Shown here piece by piece: positions 1 through 10,392 of a stretch of 64,000 nucleotides of DNA. The translations under genes were made by a program, and so were the position numbers. The stretch is taken from assembly GCF_001431705.1 (NCBI RefSeq), contig NZ_LJWX01000002.1:62001-126000 (forward strand), read 5' to 3'. The stretch is from Ferrovum sp. JA12 (lineage in GTDB: Bacteria; Pseudomonadota; Gammaproteobacteria; Burkholderiales; Ferrovaceae). Under the pieces are notes generated by a model, which worked only from the letters and a program-made list of their open reading frames with translations, searched no databases and was not told the DNA's origin. Every line of letters starts with the position of its first letter. Position 1 is the stretch's first letter.

Positions 1-559
1 TGTCTATTTCATCGTCCCAGCCGTAGAGTTTTTCCTCTAAGTGTTCCCGGGAAAAGACTCGCCCTTGATTAAGTAATAGTTGTTCCAGAATATTAAATTC
101 CTTGGCCGAGATGGCGATAACTTGATGGTTAAGCGTCACACTATGGGCGGCTGGATCTAGCATAAGTTCTCCTCGTTTTAGGATGGGAGAGCTTTGTCCG
201 TTACTGCGTCTGACCAAGGCTCGAAGCCGAGCCAGTAACTCATCAAGATCAAACGGTTTAATTAAATAATCATCGGCGCCAGTATCCAATCCTTTAATCT
301 TATCGGTTAAGGTATCGCGTGCTGTTAAAATTAAAACAGGGATCGGGTTATTTTGTTTACGGCAATCCGAGAGAACCTCTAAGCCCGATTTTTTGGGTAG
401 ATTAAGATCAAGAATCATGGCGCCATAATCTCCTGTTTTCAAGGCATGATCAGCCGCCATTCCATCCATGACCCAGTCCACCACATATCCTACTTGCTTC
501 AGACCAGCGCGGATACCATCACCCAGAATAGAATCATCTTCAACCAGTAATATTCGCAT
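1..559 (-). CDS. Two-component response regulator, OmpR/QseB type (partial)
   Basis: The gene starts at the ATG whose complement is 557-559 and runs off the left edge of the window, so about 186 residues are visible. The N-terminal receiver domain (about residues 1-115) has the acidic pair D8/D9, the phospho-acceptor D51 in an LDLNLP context, a Thr in LILTARD and the Lys of LIKPFD. A winged-helix DNA-binding domain follows (about 125 onward) and is cut off. It should be phosphorylated by a sensor kinase, probably encoded to the left. The layout resembles the QseB/PmrA/TctD group, but the target genes cannot be read from the sequence. A cytochrome b561-type gene lies upstream on the same strand. 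Confidence 0.9.
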   Translation of the reverse strand, partial: MRILLVEDDSILGDGIRAGLKQVGYVVDWVMDGMAADHALKTGDYGAMILDLNLPKKSGLEVLSDCRKQNNPIPVLILTARDTLTDKIKGLDTGADDYLIKPFDLDELLARLRALVRRSNGQSSPILKRGELMLDPAAHSVTLNHQVIAISAKEFNILEQLLLNQGRVFSREHLEEKLYGWDDEID

Positions 560-647
560 AATGAAAACAATAGCCTCTTCGAGGTAAACAGATATTGTTA
601 ATTATTTCAGTGAGTATCTTCTAATCATGGACAATCCACAAGAGAGT

Positions 648-1271
648 TTAATCTTGTTTATTCTTGCTAACTAATCGGTAGAGATAACCACTGACCATGG
701 CTTGCGCTAGGGGTGTTTTGTCTTTTATTTCATGCCAAATTAAAGCACTGATATGAACGATGATAAAGGCCCAGAAAAAGTTATAAAGCAATTCGTGAGG
801 TTCATGAAATAAACCTTTCAACGCTTTATTACCACCTAGCCAAGACTCGAAGGGACCCATATTAAGTTTAATGGCTGCCAGACTTAAGCCTGTTAGTACC
901 ATGACAACCAACAGTAGGTAAAATAGCAGATAGGCGGCACTCGCTAACGTGGCGTGACCCCAGCGAGGGGGATCAATCCAGCGTCTGGTTTTGAGTACAT
1001 TAAGCCAGGCTCCAGGATACCAGAGATCACTGAATTTAGCCGTAGTACTGCCGAGAAAGCCCAATAGAATTCGAAGGGTCAGAGCTCCTGTAATACCGTA
1101 GCCAATCCATACATGAATATGCCAGAGTGTGTCTCGGGGTACCCCTTTTTCTATATAGTCTGAAATTAAGGCTGTAAAGATTTGAATGACAATTAAACTC
1201 CCCAACCACATATGAGTTAGACGTAACAAAGGATCAAACACTTTACGTCTTTCGTATTGGTAGTGTTCCAT
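648..1271 (-). CDS. Cytochrome b561-family di-heme membrane protein
   Basis: A 207-residue protein with about four hydrophobic helices, of the Ni/Fe-hydrogenase-type/bacterial b561 cytochrome family. Candidate heme ligands are H20 (RLTHMW), H51 and H53 (WHIHVW) and a late cluster of histidines in the last helix (HEPHELL and IIVHIS). Proteins of this family pass electrons from quinol or periplasmic donors across the inner membrane; no partner dehydrogenase or c-type cytochrome is next to it. The start has a GGAG about 10 nt upstream. A terminator-like hairpin on the same strand lies about 75 nt upstream of the start, so expression may pass through it. Confidence 0.85.
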   Translation of the reverse strand: MEHYQYERRKVFDPLLRLTHMWLGSLIVIQIFTALISDYIEKGVPRDTLWHIHVWIGYGITGALTLRILLGFLGSTTAKFSDLWYPGAWLNVLKTRRWIDPPRWGHATLASAAYLLFYLLLVVMVLTGLSLAAIKLNMGPFESWLGGNKALKGLFHEPHELLYNFFWAFIIVHISALIWHEIKDKTPLAQAMVSGYLYRLVSKNKQD

Positions 1272-1342
1272 GACTTTTCTCCAGTTATTGATAACTTATC
1301 ATAGCCTTTTAATCTTAATGCCACCTTAACTCTTAAGACCAT

Positions 1343-1370
1343 AAAAAAAGGTGGTCTAAGAAGACCACCT
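1343..1370 (-). terminator. Intrinsic terminator-like hairpin (minus strand)
   Basis: Read on the minus strand, a perfect 9-bp stem AGGTGGTCT/AGACCACCT with a 4-nt loop is followed directly by a run of seven T. No annotated minus-strand gene ends here. It could end a short unannotated transcript from 1371-1800, or act as an attenuator in the leader of the cytochrome gene that begins at 1271. The plus strand has no T-run, so it is not bidirectional. Confidence 0.65.
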
Positions 1371-1470
1371 AAAGGGGGGAGACAGCCATAATCATATTTA
1401 TTCATGACCTGCATCTGTCTTTATGTATTGCAACACATCATTCTTAACTGAATCTTAATAACCGAATGTA

Positions 1471-1511
1471 CTTGAAACAACTCATGCTCAAGTGAATGAG
1501 TGAGTCTTGAG
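1471..1511 (+). other. Overlapping, mutually exclusive inverted repeats upstream of small ORF
   Basis: Complementary segments alternate: CTTGA (1471-1475), ACTCAT (1480-1485), CTCAAG (1487-1492), ATGAGT (1496-1501) and CTTGAG (1506-1511). ACTCAT can pair with ATGAGT, or CTCAAG with either CTTGA or CTTGAG, but not all at once. This could be a switching leader or an operator. It lies about 40 bp before the 55-codon ORF. Nothing else recognisable was seen in the 1272-1803 gap apart from the terminator, this ORF and the leuA promoter. Confidence 0.3.
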
Positions 1512-1546
1512 ATATGCATAGGTCCTGTGTAATAGGAGGATAGCTG

Positions 1547-1714
1547 ATGACCAGAGCAAGAGAGCTCAGGGCTTCATGGCTGCAGTACAAACTACTTGCT
1601 AAAAAGGAGAAAAACTTTTATATTAAATTCATGAGCCATATTAAACAATTTGTTTTATTTTTCTTTTCTGTCGGTGGAAATCTACGTCTTCCACTACTGC
1701 GCTCTGCGCGCTAA
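1547..1714 (+). CDS. Hypothetical 55-residue basic protein
   Basis: An open frame from ATG at 1547 to TAA at 1712-1714, preceded by AGGAGGA at 1534-1540 with a spacing of 6 nt, the best ribosome binding site in this gap. The predicted protein is very basic (many Lys/Arg), with a short hydrophobic patch around residues 35-43 (VLFFF) and no Cys. I do not recognise a family. It ends about 40 bp before the leuA promoter. It could be a small membrane-active or regulatory peptide, or a chance ORF; the strong Shine-Dalgarno is the main argument for it. Confidence 0.4.
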   Translation: MTRARELRASWLQYKLLAKKEKNFYIKFMSHIKQFVLFFFSVGGNLRLPLLRSAR

Positions 1715-1733
1715 AACTATTCAATCCCCACAA

Positions 1734-1760
1734 TTCGATGTATTCTTGTCTCTATATAAT
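1734..1760 (+). promoter_or_regulatory. Candidate leuA promoter
   Basis: A perfect TATAAT at 1755-1760 lies 43 bp before the GTG start of leuA. The -35 region is poor (TTCGAT at 1734-1739, spacer 15), so only the -10 is convincing. Confidence 0.35.
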
Positions 1761-1803
1761 GGAGGCACTTCTGTTATTTAAATCAGATAGTTAGGAGCTG
1801 ATC

Positions 1804-3351
1804 GTGAAACAACAATTGATTATTTTTGATACCACCATGCGGGATGGTGAACAAAGTCCCGGGGCCTCTATGACCCGCGAGGAAAAAATCCGCATTGGCC
1901 GTCAACTGGAAAAGTTAAGGGTGGATGTGATTGAGGCAGGGTTCCCGGCCGCCAGTCAAGGAGATTTTGAATCAGTAAAAGCCGTTGCCTCGGTGATTAA
2001 AGACAGTACGGTATGTGGTCTCGCTAGAGCACAGGAAGGGGATATTCGGCGTACAGCAGAAGCGATCAAACTTGCCCAACGGGGTCGCATTCATACGTTT
2101 ATCGCCACCTCACCTATTCATATGGAAAAAAAATTACGTATGTCACCAGAGCAAGTGTTAGAGGCTGCCGTGAAAGCAGTGACTTTGGCGAGACAATTTA
2201 CTGATGATGTGGAGTTTTCCTGTGAAGATGCGGTACGTTCTGAAACGGATTTTATGTGTCGTGTGATTGAAGCGGTGATTCGTGCAGGAGCCAAGACCAT
2301 CAATATTCCTGATACGGTGGGTTATGCTATTCCTTTTCAGTATGGTGAATTAATTCAGACTTTAATTGGACGTATTCCTAACTCAGATCAAGCAGTTTTT
2401 TCAGTGCACTGTCATAATGATTTGGGGTTGGCTGTGTCAAATTCCTTATCTGCAGTATTGGCCGGCGCGCGTCAAGTAGAGTGTACGATTAATGGTTTGG
2501 GTGAGCGAGCTGGTAATGCCGCTTTAGAAGAAATCGTGATGGCCATTAAAACTCGCCATGATGTCTTTGCGGTGGAGACAAGAATTGATACAACGCAAAT
2601 TGTTCCTGCCAGCCGTCTCGTGTCAACCATTACCGGCTTTCCAGTTCAACCTAACAAAGCGGTGGTGGGGGCTAACGCCTTTGCCCATGAATCAGGGATT
2701 CATCAAGATGGGGTATTAAAACACCGAGAAACCTATGAAATCATGCGTGCTGAAGACGTGGGTTGGAACGCTAATAAATTAGTTTTAGGCAAGCATTCAG
2801 GACGTTCAGCTTTTAAAGCACGTTTAACTGAATTGGGTATTGAGTTGGGTTCGGAAATTGCTTTGAATACGGCATTTCAACGTTTTAAAGATTTAGCTGA
2901 TAAAAAACATGATATTTTTGATGAAGATATTCATGCCATAGTCAGTGAAGAGTTAACGGAACCTGAAGCCGAATTGTATGGACTCATCTCTCTGACTGCC
3001 CACTGCGAGACGGGAGAGTCTCCTTTCGCTAAGTTGGTGATTACTCATCATGGTCAAGAGAGTCAAACCCAAGCCACTGGAAGCGGTCCTGTTGATGCAA
3101 CGTTTAAAGCTATTGAAGCAGTAATTAACAGTGGTGCTGAATTACAACTCTATTCAGTTAACAACATCACGAGCGGTACTGAGTCGCAAGGAGAAGTCAC
3201 TGTGCGTCTGGGTCGTGGTGGACGAATTGTGAATGGTTTGGGTGCCGACACGGATATTGTTGTGGCCTCTGCTAAAGCTTATTTAAGTGCCTTAAATAAG
3301 TTGGATAGTAAAGCACAACGGATGAGTCCTCAGTCCCACGAGGCGGTGTGA
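1804..3351 (+). CDS. leuA: 2-isopropylmalate synthase
   Basis: A 515-residue enzyme that condenses acetyl-CoA with 2-oxoisovalerate, the first committed step of leucine synthesis. The N-terminal TIM barrel opens with [13 protein letters not shown], which carries the catalytic Arg-Asp, and contains the metal-binding HCHND motif near residue 200 and the conserved NGLGERAGN stretch. The C-terminal third (about 380-500) is the LeuA regulatory domain that normally senses leucine. The start is GTG with AGGAG at 1793-1797. Its TGA overlaps the GTG of yihY, so the two are probably co-transcribed. The length is typical of proteobacterial LeuA. Confidence 0.97.
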   Translation: MKQQLIIFDTTMRDGEQSPGASMTREEKIRIGRQLEKLRVDVIEAGFPAASQGDFESVKAVASVIKDSTVCGLARAQEGDIRRTAEAIKLAQRGRIHTFIATSPIHMEKKLRMSPEQVLEAAVKAVTLARQFTDDVEFSCEDAVRSETDFMCRVIEAVIRAGAKTINIPDTVGYAIPFQYGELIQTLIGRIPNSDQAVFSVHCHNDLGLAVSNSLSAVLAGARQVECTINGLGERAGNAALEEIVMAIKTRHDVFAVETRIDTTQIVPASRLVSTITGFPVQPNKAVVGANAFAHESGIHQDGVLKHRETYEIMRAEDVGWNANKLVLGKHSGRSAFKARLTELGIELGSEIALNTAFQRFKDLADKKHDIFDEDIHAIVSEELTEPEAELYGLISLTAHCETGESPFAKLVITHHGQESQTQATGSGPVDATFKAIEAVINSGAELQLYSVNNITSGTESQGEVTVRLGRGGRIVNGLGADTDIVVASAKAYLSALNKLDSKAQRMSPQSHEAV

Positions 3352-4199
3352 AGGGTTTTCGTCTTTGGTTGTATCCGTTGACCCCAGTGATCACCACACT
3401 GGGGTTTTTATGGTTTGTGCTCAAGAAGTTTCATCGTGACCGTTGTCTTCAAACAGCCTCTAGTTTAACCACTACCACCCTTTTTTCAATTATTCCTGTT
3501 GTCACGTTATCTTTGAGTGTGTACTCTCTGTTGCCGGGGTCGGCGTATTTAAGTAAAAGTGTCCGTGGTTTTCTCATGGCGAATCTGTTGCCTGATGTGG
3601 CCTCACGAATGATCAGTGTTTACACTTTACAGTTTTCTCAACATGCAGAGCAATTAACCTTAGTGGGCTTGGGAGTACTGTTGTTGACGGTACTTTCTTT
3701 AGTGATTACTGTGGATCATGCATTTAATGCAGTATGGGGAACGACCCCACGGCATCAATGGTATGCCCGTTTAATGATGTATTTAATTGTGGTAGTGGGC
3801 GGTCCCATTATGTTGGGAGTTACTTTATGGGCGTTTACTACCCTAATTAAAAGATCCCTTGGTTGGGCAGGGGAGAGTCATCATTTAATTAATCACGCAG
3901 TGCAATGGAGTTCATTGTGTATTCTCGTCCTAATTCTCAGCACCGCCTATTATGTGATTCCAGGTAAAGCCGTTAAAAAAAGTCATGCCCTAATAGGAGG
4001 GGTTGTGGCAGCCGGTGCCTTTGAGGCGCTAAAAAATGGGTTAACGTGGTTTATTATTCATTTTTCAGCGTACAAAATGATTTATGGTGCTTTTACAGCA
4101 TTGCCCATATTTTTGTTATGGATTCAGTTATCGTGGGCAGTAGTACTTTTTTGTGCTGTATTAACGGCCAGTCTGCCACAATGGAAAATGAAACTCTAG
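3348..4199 (+). CDS. YihY/BrkB-family inner membrane protein
   Basis: A 283-residue multispanning protein with about six membrane segments. The signature near residues 36-60 ([22 protein letters not shown]) and the [17 protein letters not shown] stretch are typical of the family once misnamed ribonuclease BN. The function is unsettled; roles in envelope or lipid export are suggested for relatives. It starts at GTG 3348 within the leuA stop (GTGA overlap), with GAGG just upstream, so it is translationally coupled to leuA. It lacks the long C-terminal extension of some relatives. Its TAG is shared with the convergent proS stop (CTAG). Confidence 0.85.
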   Translation: MKGFRLWLYPLTPVITTLGFLWFVLKKFHRDRCLQTASSLTTTTLFSIIPVVTLSLSVYSLLPGSAYLSKSVRGFLMANLLPDVASRMISVYTLQFSQHAEQLTLVGLGVLLLTVLSLVITVDHAFNAVWGTTPRHQWYARLMMYLIVVVGGPIMLGVTLWAFTTLIKRSLGWAGESHHLINHAVQWSSLCILVLILSTAYYVIPGKAVKKSHALIGGVVAAGAFEALKNGLTWFIIHFSAYKMIYGAFTALPIFLLWIQLSWAVVLFCAVLTASLPQWKMKL

Positions 4200-5914
4200 G
4201 TTAATGCGTTAGGCATAATCCATTGGCGTAAAGTATGCGCAAGATCGGTAAATGATATCTTCCTTGATTCATTATCATGGCGACCCCTCACTTCAACGGT
4301 TCCTTCTTGAAGGCCTTTCTCGCCCACAATAATTCTAAAGGGAATACCCATTAATTCTTGATCAGCGAGCATGACCCCAAGACGCTCATCGCGATCGTCC
4401 CACAACACATCAATACCTTGATGGGTTAATAAATCATAAATTTGACTGGAGGTTTCTTCAACTAAGGGACTCTTTTTTAGACCAATAGAAATTAAACTCA
4501 CTGAAAAGGGAGCCATGGCTAAGGGCAAAGTGATACCGTTTTTATCATGGTGCTGTTCAATAGCCGCTGCCACAATACGACTGACCCCTATACCATAACA
4601 ACCCATTTCCACCACTTGGCTTTTACCTTCTTCATCCAGGTAGGTTAAATTCATAGCTTGTGCGTATTGGGTTCTTAATTGAAAGATATGTCCCACTTCA
4701 ATACCCCGACACAATTTTAAAGTGCCCTGTCCATCAGGGGATGGGTCACCGTCTACCACATTTCTCAGGTCAATATACTCTGAGGGCTCTGGACAATCAC
4801 GACCAAAATTCACGTGCTTCAGATGTTTGTCTGTCTGGTTAGCGCCACACACAAAGTTAGCCATGACTGATACGCTATGATCGGCTATCACACTGATGGT
4901 CTCAGGAAGATTAACCGGTCCCATAAATCCAGGAATAAGTCCTAACTGGGCAGCTTCTTCAGCTGTAGCTAAACGAGCGCCTGGAATGACTTTTTCAGTT
5001 TTTACCCAATTGAGTTCGTGATCTGCTCTCAGTAATAAAAGGTGAGGTTGATGATCTTGATCAATCAACAGGAGTGACTTAAGGATATTTTGAGTAGGGA
5101 TATTCAGGAACTGAGCCACTTCCTCACAGGAGCTAACGGAGGGAGTCTCCACCTCAGTGACTGCGGCGCTAGCGGTGGGGCGTTGTCCTTGTGGGGGCAG
5201 CGCTTGGGCGAGTTCCACATTGGCGGCATACTCTGATTGATCACTGTAAGCCAGAGCATCTTCGCCAGAATCTGCTAAGACATGGAATTCATGTGAGCCA
5301 GACCCTCCAATGGCTCCGGTATCCGCGGCTACTGCTCGAAAGTTAATTCCAAGACGGCTGAAGATACGCTGATAAGTATCCTTCATTAATGCGTAGGTTT
5401 GTTCAAGGCTCTCAAAGTCCGCATGGAAGGAGTAGGCATCTTTCATCAAGAATTCTCTGGCACGCATCACCCCAAAACGAGGACGAATCTCATCACGAAA
5501 TTTAGTTTGGATTTGATAAAAATTAACCGGTAATTGACGATAACTTTTGATTTCACGACGGGCTATATCCGTAATGACTTCTTCATGAGTAGGCCCGTAG
5601 CAAAACTCTCGTTCGTGACGGTCTTTTATTTTTAGCATTTGTGGGCCAAATTTATCCCAGCGACCAGTTTCCTGCCACAGCTCAGCGGGAATAATTGAGG
5701 GCATTAACAGTTCAAGTGCCTGAGCTTTATTCATTTCCTCCCGGACAATGGCTTCGATTTTTCTAAGCACTCTCAAACCCAATGGCATCCAAGTGTATAA
5801 ACCGCTACCCAGTCGTCTTATATACCCCGCACGCAGCATGAGTTGATGAGAAATGAGTTCTGCTTCCTGAGGAGCTTCTTTAAGTGTTGAGATGAAAAAT
5901 TGTGTAGCGCGCAT
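4196..5914 (-). CDS. proS: Prolyl-tRNA synthetase (bacterial type with editing domain)
   Basis: A 572-residue class II aminoacyl-tRNA synthetase that charges tRNA-Pro. It has the N-terminal catalytic core ([13 protein letters not shown], then the [10 protein letters not shown] and [16 protein letters not shown] class II motifs) and an inserted YbaK-like editing domain at about 230-390. The core then resumes (GCYGIGVSR), followed by the C-terminal anticodon-binding domain ([12 protein letters not shown]). The length matches E. coli ProS (572). It is convergent with yihY and shares a 4-nt palindromic stop. A weak AT-rich hairpin plus T-run ends about 15 nt before its start. Confidence 0.97.
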   Translation of the reverse strand: MRATQFFISTLKEAPQEAELISHQLMLRAGYIRRLGSGLYTWMPLGLRVLRKIEAIVREEMNKAQALELLMPSIIPAELWQETGRWDKFGPQMLKIKDRHEREFCYGPTHEEVITDIARREIKSYRQLPVNFYQIQTKFRDEIRPRFGVMRAREFLMKDAYSFHADFESLEQTYALMKDTYQRIFSRLGINFRAVAADTGAIGGSGSHEFHVLADSGEDALAYSDQSEYAANVELAQALPPQGQRPTASAAVTEVETPSVSSCEEVAQFLNIPTQNILKSLLLIDQDHQPHLLLLRADHELNWVKTEKVIPGARLATAEEAAQLGLIPGFMGPVNLPETISVIADHSVSVMANFVCGANQTDKHLKHVNFGRDCPEPSEYIDLRNVVDGDPSPDGQGTLKLCRGIEVGHIFQLRTQYAQAMNLTYLDEEGKSQVVEMGCYGIGVSRIVAAAIEQHHDKNGITLPLAMAPFSVSLISIGLKKSPLVEETSSQIYDLLTHQGIDVLWDDRDERLGVMLADQELMGIPFRIIVGEKGLQEGTVEVRGRHDNESRKISFTDLAHTLRQWIMPNALT

Positions 5915-5922
5915 GGGTAGCT

Positions 5923-5948
5923 CAAAAAAAGTAAAACAGTATTTTACT
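5923..5948 (-). terminator. Weak terminator-like hairpin just upstream of proS
   Basis: Minus strand: AGTAAAA, a 5-nt loop, TTTTACT, then T6. The stem is only 7 bp with two G-C or C-G pairs. It could end the rplU-rpmA-obgE-proB transcript or sit in the proS leader. It is weak compared with the other terminators in this window. Confidence 0.35.
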
Positions 5949-6053
5949 CTATCCTAAGGGCTTCATTAACTTTAGTTTGGTTGTACAAAGAGGTATTAGA
6001 TGCCCATAGAAAAACAGACAGCATGATGAGGGTGTCAAGTTAAGGGTGAGAGC

Positions 6054-7178
6054 CTAAACGAGCAATAGGTTATCTCGATGAATGAGTTCCTCGTCACTCA
6101 CAAAGCCTAAGATGACTTCAATCTGATCACTGGCCTTACCAATGATCTTCTGGACTTCTTGATAATTGTAATTAATTAATCCACGAGCAATTTCAAGACC
6201 CTGTTCATTGACACAGGAAACCAGTTCACCCCGATTAAATTGTCCTGTGATGGATTGTACTCCTATGGGTAGGACACTTTTTCCATCTTGACTCACCGCA
6301 TACGCCGCACCTTGATCGAGAGTGAGTTGGCCCTTTACCTGTAACTGACTAGCTAACCAATGTTGCTTAGCATTGAGTTTTTGGGTTCTTGCCATTAATT
6401 GAGTGCCCAATAATTCGCCTGTTGCAAGACGAGTTAATACATTCTGTTCGCGACCGCTCACAATAGCAGTATGTACCCCCCGCATGGCGGCCCGTTTGGC
6501 TGCTAACACTTTTGTTAACATTCCCCCTCTGCCCAGAGATGAGCCAGCTCCCCCCGCCATCGATTCTAACTGGGGGTCCCCCGCCTCAGCTTCCCTGATT
6601 AATTGCGCATCAATATGGTGTCTAGGGTCTTTATTAAAAAGCCCCAGTTGGTCGGTTAGAATGATTAACCCTTCGGCGTCCACAAGACCCGCCACCAAGG
6701 CGCCTAAGGTGTCGTTGTCGCCAAGACGAATTTCTTCAGTGGCTACCGTATCATTTTCGTTAATGATAGGAATCACCTTCATACTCATTAACGTCAGGAG
6801 AGTGGAGCGGGCGTTAAGATAGCGTGTGCGATCTGAAAAATCTTCGTGAGTCAGTAAAACTTGGGCTGTGGTAAGACCATACTCCGAAAAGCAGCTCTCC
6901 CACATTTGGGCAAGCCCCATTTGGCCTACGGCAGCAGCAGCTTGAAGGAGTGGAAGTTCACGGGGGCGATCACTTAACCCTAACCGTTTCATACCCTGAG
7001 CAACGGCTCCTGATGAGACTAAGAGCACCGTCTTTCCTAATTGTTGGTGCAACTGCACCATCTGTTTAACCCATTGACCGATTGCAGAGCGATCAAGCCC
7101 TTGGCCATCGTTGGTCAATAAACTACTACCAATTTTTATGACTAGCGGTGAGCCGTGTTGTACAAAAGAGTTACTCAT
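6054..7178 (-). CDS. proB: Glutamate 5-kinase
   Basis: A 374-residue enzyme that phosphorylates glutamate in the first step of proline synthesis. The amino-acid-kinase domain (about 1-260) shows [16 protein letters not shown], the [18 protein letters not shown] substrate motif and [19 protein letters not shown] domain (about 280-365) follows, as in full-length bacterial ProB. It is the last gene of the L21-L27-Obg-ProB operon, a common betaproteobacterial order, 26 nt after obgE. ProB of this type is normally inhibited by proline. Confidence 0.96.
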   Translation of the reverse strand: MSNSFVQHGSPLVIKIGSSLLTNDGQGLDRSAIGQWVKQMVQLHQQLGKTVLLVSSGAVAQGMKRLGLSDRPRELPLLQAAAAVGQMGLAQMWESCFSEYGLTTAQVLLTHEDFSDRTRYLNARSTLLTLMSMKVIPIINENDTVATEEIRLGDNDTLGALVAGLVDAEGLIILTDQLGLFNKDPRHHIDAQLIREAEAGDPQLESMAGGAGSSLGRGGMLTKVLAAKRAAMRGVHTAIVSGREQNVLTRLATGELLGTQLMARTQKLNAKQHWLASQLQVKGQLTLDQGAAYAVSQDGKSVLPIGVQSITGQFNRGELVSCVNEQGLEIARGLINYNYQEVQKIIGKASDQIEVILGFVSDEELIHRDNLLLV

Positions 7179-7204
7179 TGTTATTGTGATTGGTTTCTTC
7201 TATG

Positions 7205-8281
<1,077 letters not shown>

Positions 8282-8305
8282 TTCCTTAAAAAGTAATTCA
8301 AGCCC

Positions 8306-8575
8306 TTAAGCAGAGGCTTCAATGGGTTCAATCACTGCAAACTTGTCTTTAAGAGGTCCTTTAGTGCGAAAAGCCACGTGGCCATCAACCTTAGCAAATA
8401 AAGTATGGTCTTTCCCCATCCCTACGTTTGCACCAGGATGAATGCGTGTTCCACGTTGACGAACAATGATGCTTCCAGCGCTAACTAATTCACCACCGTA
8501 AGCCTTGACCCCTAAGCGTTTTGATTCTGAATCACGACCGTTGCGTGAACTACCACCGGCTTTTTTATGTGCCAT
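8306..8575 (-). CDS. rpmA: 50S ribosomal protein L27
   Basis: An 89-residue protein starting [18 protein letters not shown], the classic L27 N-terminus that reaches the peptidyl-transferase centre, followed by the [13 protein letters not shown] core. There is no cleavable N-terminal extension of the Firmicutes type. It lies 13 nt after rplU and is followed by a strong intrinsic terminator before obgE, so ribosomal protein output can exceed that of obgE. Confidence 0.98.
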   Translation of the reverse strand: MAHKKAGGSSRNGRDSESKRLGVKAYGGELVSAGSIIVRQRGTRIHPGANVGMGKDHTLFAKVDGHVAFRTKGPLKDKFAVIEPIEASA

Positions 8576-8588
8576 GTGTCTTTACTCC

Positions 8589-8903
8589 TTAGCCTTTAAC
8601 AATACTATCAATTTGGACTTCAGTGAAACCTTGGCGGTGCCCCTGATGTTTTTGATAATGCTTACGGCGACGCATTTTAAAGATTTTCACTTTATCATGA
8701 CGGCCGTGGGACAATACTTTAGCAGTAACTTTAGCACCCGCCACGAGAGGACGCCCAAACGTAATCTCTTCCCCATCTGCAACTAATAGCACTTGGTCAA
8801 GGTCAACGGTTGAACCAACTTCCACAGCAAGTAACTCAACTTTTAATTTTTCACCAGATTGCACGCGGTATTGCTTGCCACCTGTCTTAATCACAGCGTA
8901 CAT
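8589..8903 (-). CDS. rplU: 50S ribosomal protein L21
   Basis: A 104-residue protein starting [17 protein letters not shown], the universal L21 N-terminus. It ends with the conserved basic segment [16 protein letters not shown]. The ATG whose complement ends at 8903 is chosen because AGGAG lies just upstream and it matches the family; an in-frame extension upstream is not needed. It is the first gene of the operon and is driven by a consensus promoter at 8944-8973. Confidence 0.97.
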   Translation of the reverse strand: MYAVIKTGGKQYRVQSGEKLKVELLAVEVGSTVDLDQVLLVADGEEITFGRPLVAGAKVTAKVLSHGRHDKVKIFKMRRRKHYQKHQGHRQGFTEVQIDSIVKG

Positions 8904-8943
8904 GTGACGCTCCTGTAAATAGATCAATAAAACATAATCTGCA

Positions 8944-8973
8944 ATTATAGGTGCCTTTTGTGGTTTTTGTCAA
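8944..8973 (-). promoter_or_regulatory. Consensus sigma-70 promoter of rplU-rpmA
   Basis: Minus strand: a perfect -35 TTGACA (complement of 8968-8973), an 18-bp spacer and a perfect -10 TATAAT (complement of 8944-8949), about 40 bp before the rplU start. It is the strongest sigma-70 match in the window, as expected for ribosomal protein genes. The 353-bp gap 8904-9256 otherwise holds only the ispB promoter; I saw no RNA gene. Confidence 0.85.
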
Positions 8974-9192
8974 AACTTTGTAGGGGTAGAGTCCCTGTAA
9001 CATAAAATAAAGAAAATTTAGATATAATTATAGGTATAGGGTAAGGGTTATCCATGGGTTGACAGCGTAAAACATTGTCCCTTGATGCTTTAGTTTAATA
9101 GTCACAATGAATTTTACTGATTTGATGAGCTCAGGAAGTCATTTATTTAACGCGGCTGACAAGTGAGTAAGAGATAAATCTAATTGTTACTG

Positions 9193-9222
9193 TTGACTAT
9201 TAGATAAACCTAACTCTATTAT
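9193..9222 (+). promoter_or_regulatory. Candidate ispB promoter
   Basis: TTGACT at 9193-9198, an 18-bp spacer and TATTAT at 9217-9222, 34 bp before the ispB ATG. Each hexamer has one mismatch to consensus. Confidence 0.5.
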
Positions 9223-9256
9223 CGTTTGTTCAACTATTAACCAGTGATGATTTTGC

Positions 9257-10225
9257 ATGAAATTTGAAGATATAAAAACCTTATCCCTAGGGGATATGGC
9301 TGCGGTGGATGAAGTGATTCGCAAGCAGTTATACTCTGACGTGGTATTGGTTCGCCAAGTTGCAGAATACATTATTCATAGTGGAGGCAAACGTCTCAGA
9401 CCGTTGATTACAGTATTAATGGCCAAGGCCTTTGGTTATCAGGGAAATGACCATCATGTTTTGGCTGCAGTGGTGGAGTTCATTCATACCGCCACTCTTT
9501 TGCATGATGATGTGGTGGACAAGTCAGACATGAGGCGCGGTAAAAAAACAGCTAATGAATTGTTTGGTAATGCGGCCAGTGTGTTAGTAGGAGATTTTCT
9601 TTATTCTAGAGCTTTTCAGATGATGGTAAGTATTGAGAGGATGTCGGTGATGGAAATACTCGCTAACGCCACCAATATTATCGCTGAGGGTGAGGTGTTA
9701 CAACTTCTCAATTGTCATGATCCAGAGGTGGATGAAGCGCGTTATCGTCAAGTGATACAGTATAAAACCGCGCAACTCTTTTCCGCAGCAGGGCAACTGG
9801 GAGCCCTGATTGCTGATCAGGATATCCAGCAACAAATTCTCGCAAGAGACTATGGTACATATTTAGGTAATGCATTCCAAATCATCGATGATGCTTTGGA
9901 TTACTCGGGTAACAGCAGCGAAATGGGCAAAAACCTTGGTGATGATTTGGCTGAGGGGAAAGCCACCTTACCACTCATTCAGGCAATGAAAGTGGCCAGT
10001 GATGAAGACCGGGATTTTTTGCGTTCGGTGATCATTGAGGGAGGGACTGCTCAGATTGACCGAGTGATGTCCATTATCAATACTACGGATGCTTTAACTT
10101 ACACGAAGCAATGCGCACAACTTGAAGTTGATAAAGCCATAGATGCTATTCAACAATTGCCTGATAGCCCTTATCGGCAGGCGTTGGAAAGTTTGGCGAA
10201 TTTGTCTGTGGACAGAAATCACTAA
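9257..10225 (+). CDS. ispB: Polyprenyl (octaprenyl-type) diphosphate synthase
   Basis: A 322-residue trans-isoprenyl diphosphate synthase making the quinone side chain. It shows SGGKRLRP, the first Asp-rich motif HDDVVD with the chain-length region before it (VEFIHTATLL), GDFLYSRAF, and the second Asp-rich motif in GNAFQIIDDALDY followed by GKNLGDDLAEGK. The position next to rplU-rpmA, facing away from them, is conserved in proteobacteria. The product chain length cannot be fixed by eye; C40 is typical for betaproteobacteria. The Shine-Dalgarno is weak. Confidence 0.94.
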   Translation: MKFEDIKTLSLGDMAAVDEVIRKQLYSDVVLVRQVAEYIIHSGGKRLRPLITVLMAKAFGYQGNDHHVLAAVVEFIHTATLLHDDVVDKSDMRRGKKTANELFGNAASVLVGDFLYSRAFQMMVSIERMSVMEILANATNIIAEGEVLQLLNCHDPEVDEARYRQVIQYKTAQLFSAAGQLGALIADQDIQQQILARDYGTYLGNAFQIIDDALDYSGNSSEMGKNLGDDLAEGKATLPLIQAMKVASDEDRDFLRSVIIEGGTAQIDRVMSIINTTDALTYTKQCAQLEVDKAIDAIQQLPDSPYRQALESLANLSVDRNH

Positions 10226-10334
10226 GAAGGGAGTATGAATGCCCTGGCATTCCAAAGCGGTTTTCATCCCTAATTCCGTTAGTAAGGTATCTATCATTAA
10301 CAGCTATCTTCGAGTTGTTGATGGATTTTTCCCA

Positions 10335-10361
10335 TTGACAGTCATAAAAATTTAATAAATA
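10335..10361 (+). promoter_or_regulatory. Possible promoter of the phosphoesterase operon
   Basis: A perfect TTGACA at 10335-10340 with TAAATA at 10356-10361, but the spacer is only 15 bp. The ATG follows at 10393. Confidence 0.3.
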
Positions 10362-10392
10362 TGTCACGTATCATTAATGACCACATGGCTTA

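Noticed and set aside
1217-1414. 65-codon minus-strand frame across the cytochrome leader
   Set aside because: It runs through the terminator hairpin into the cytochrome gene, has low-complexity translation, and no family resemblance.
9107-9166. Short 19-codon ORF in the rplU/ispB gap
   Set aside because: No ribosome binding site and no recognisable sequence.
10237-10252. GAATGCC-CT-GGCATTC inverted repeat after ispB
   Set aside because: The loop is too short and there is no T-run, so it is not a convincing terminator; no gene or known operator fits.
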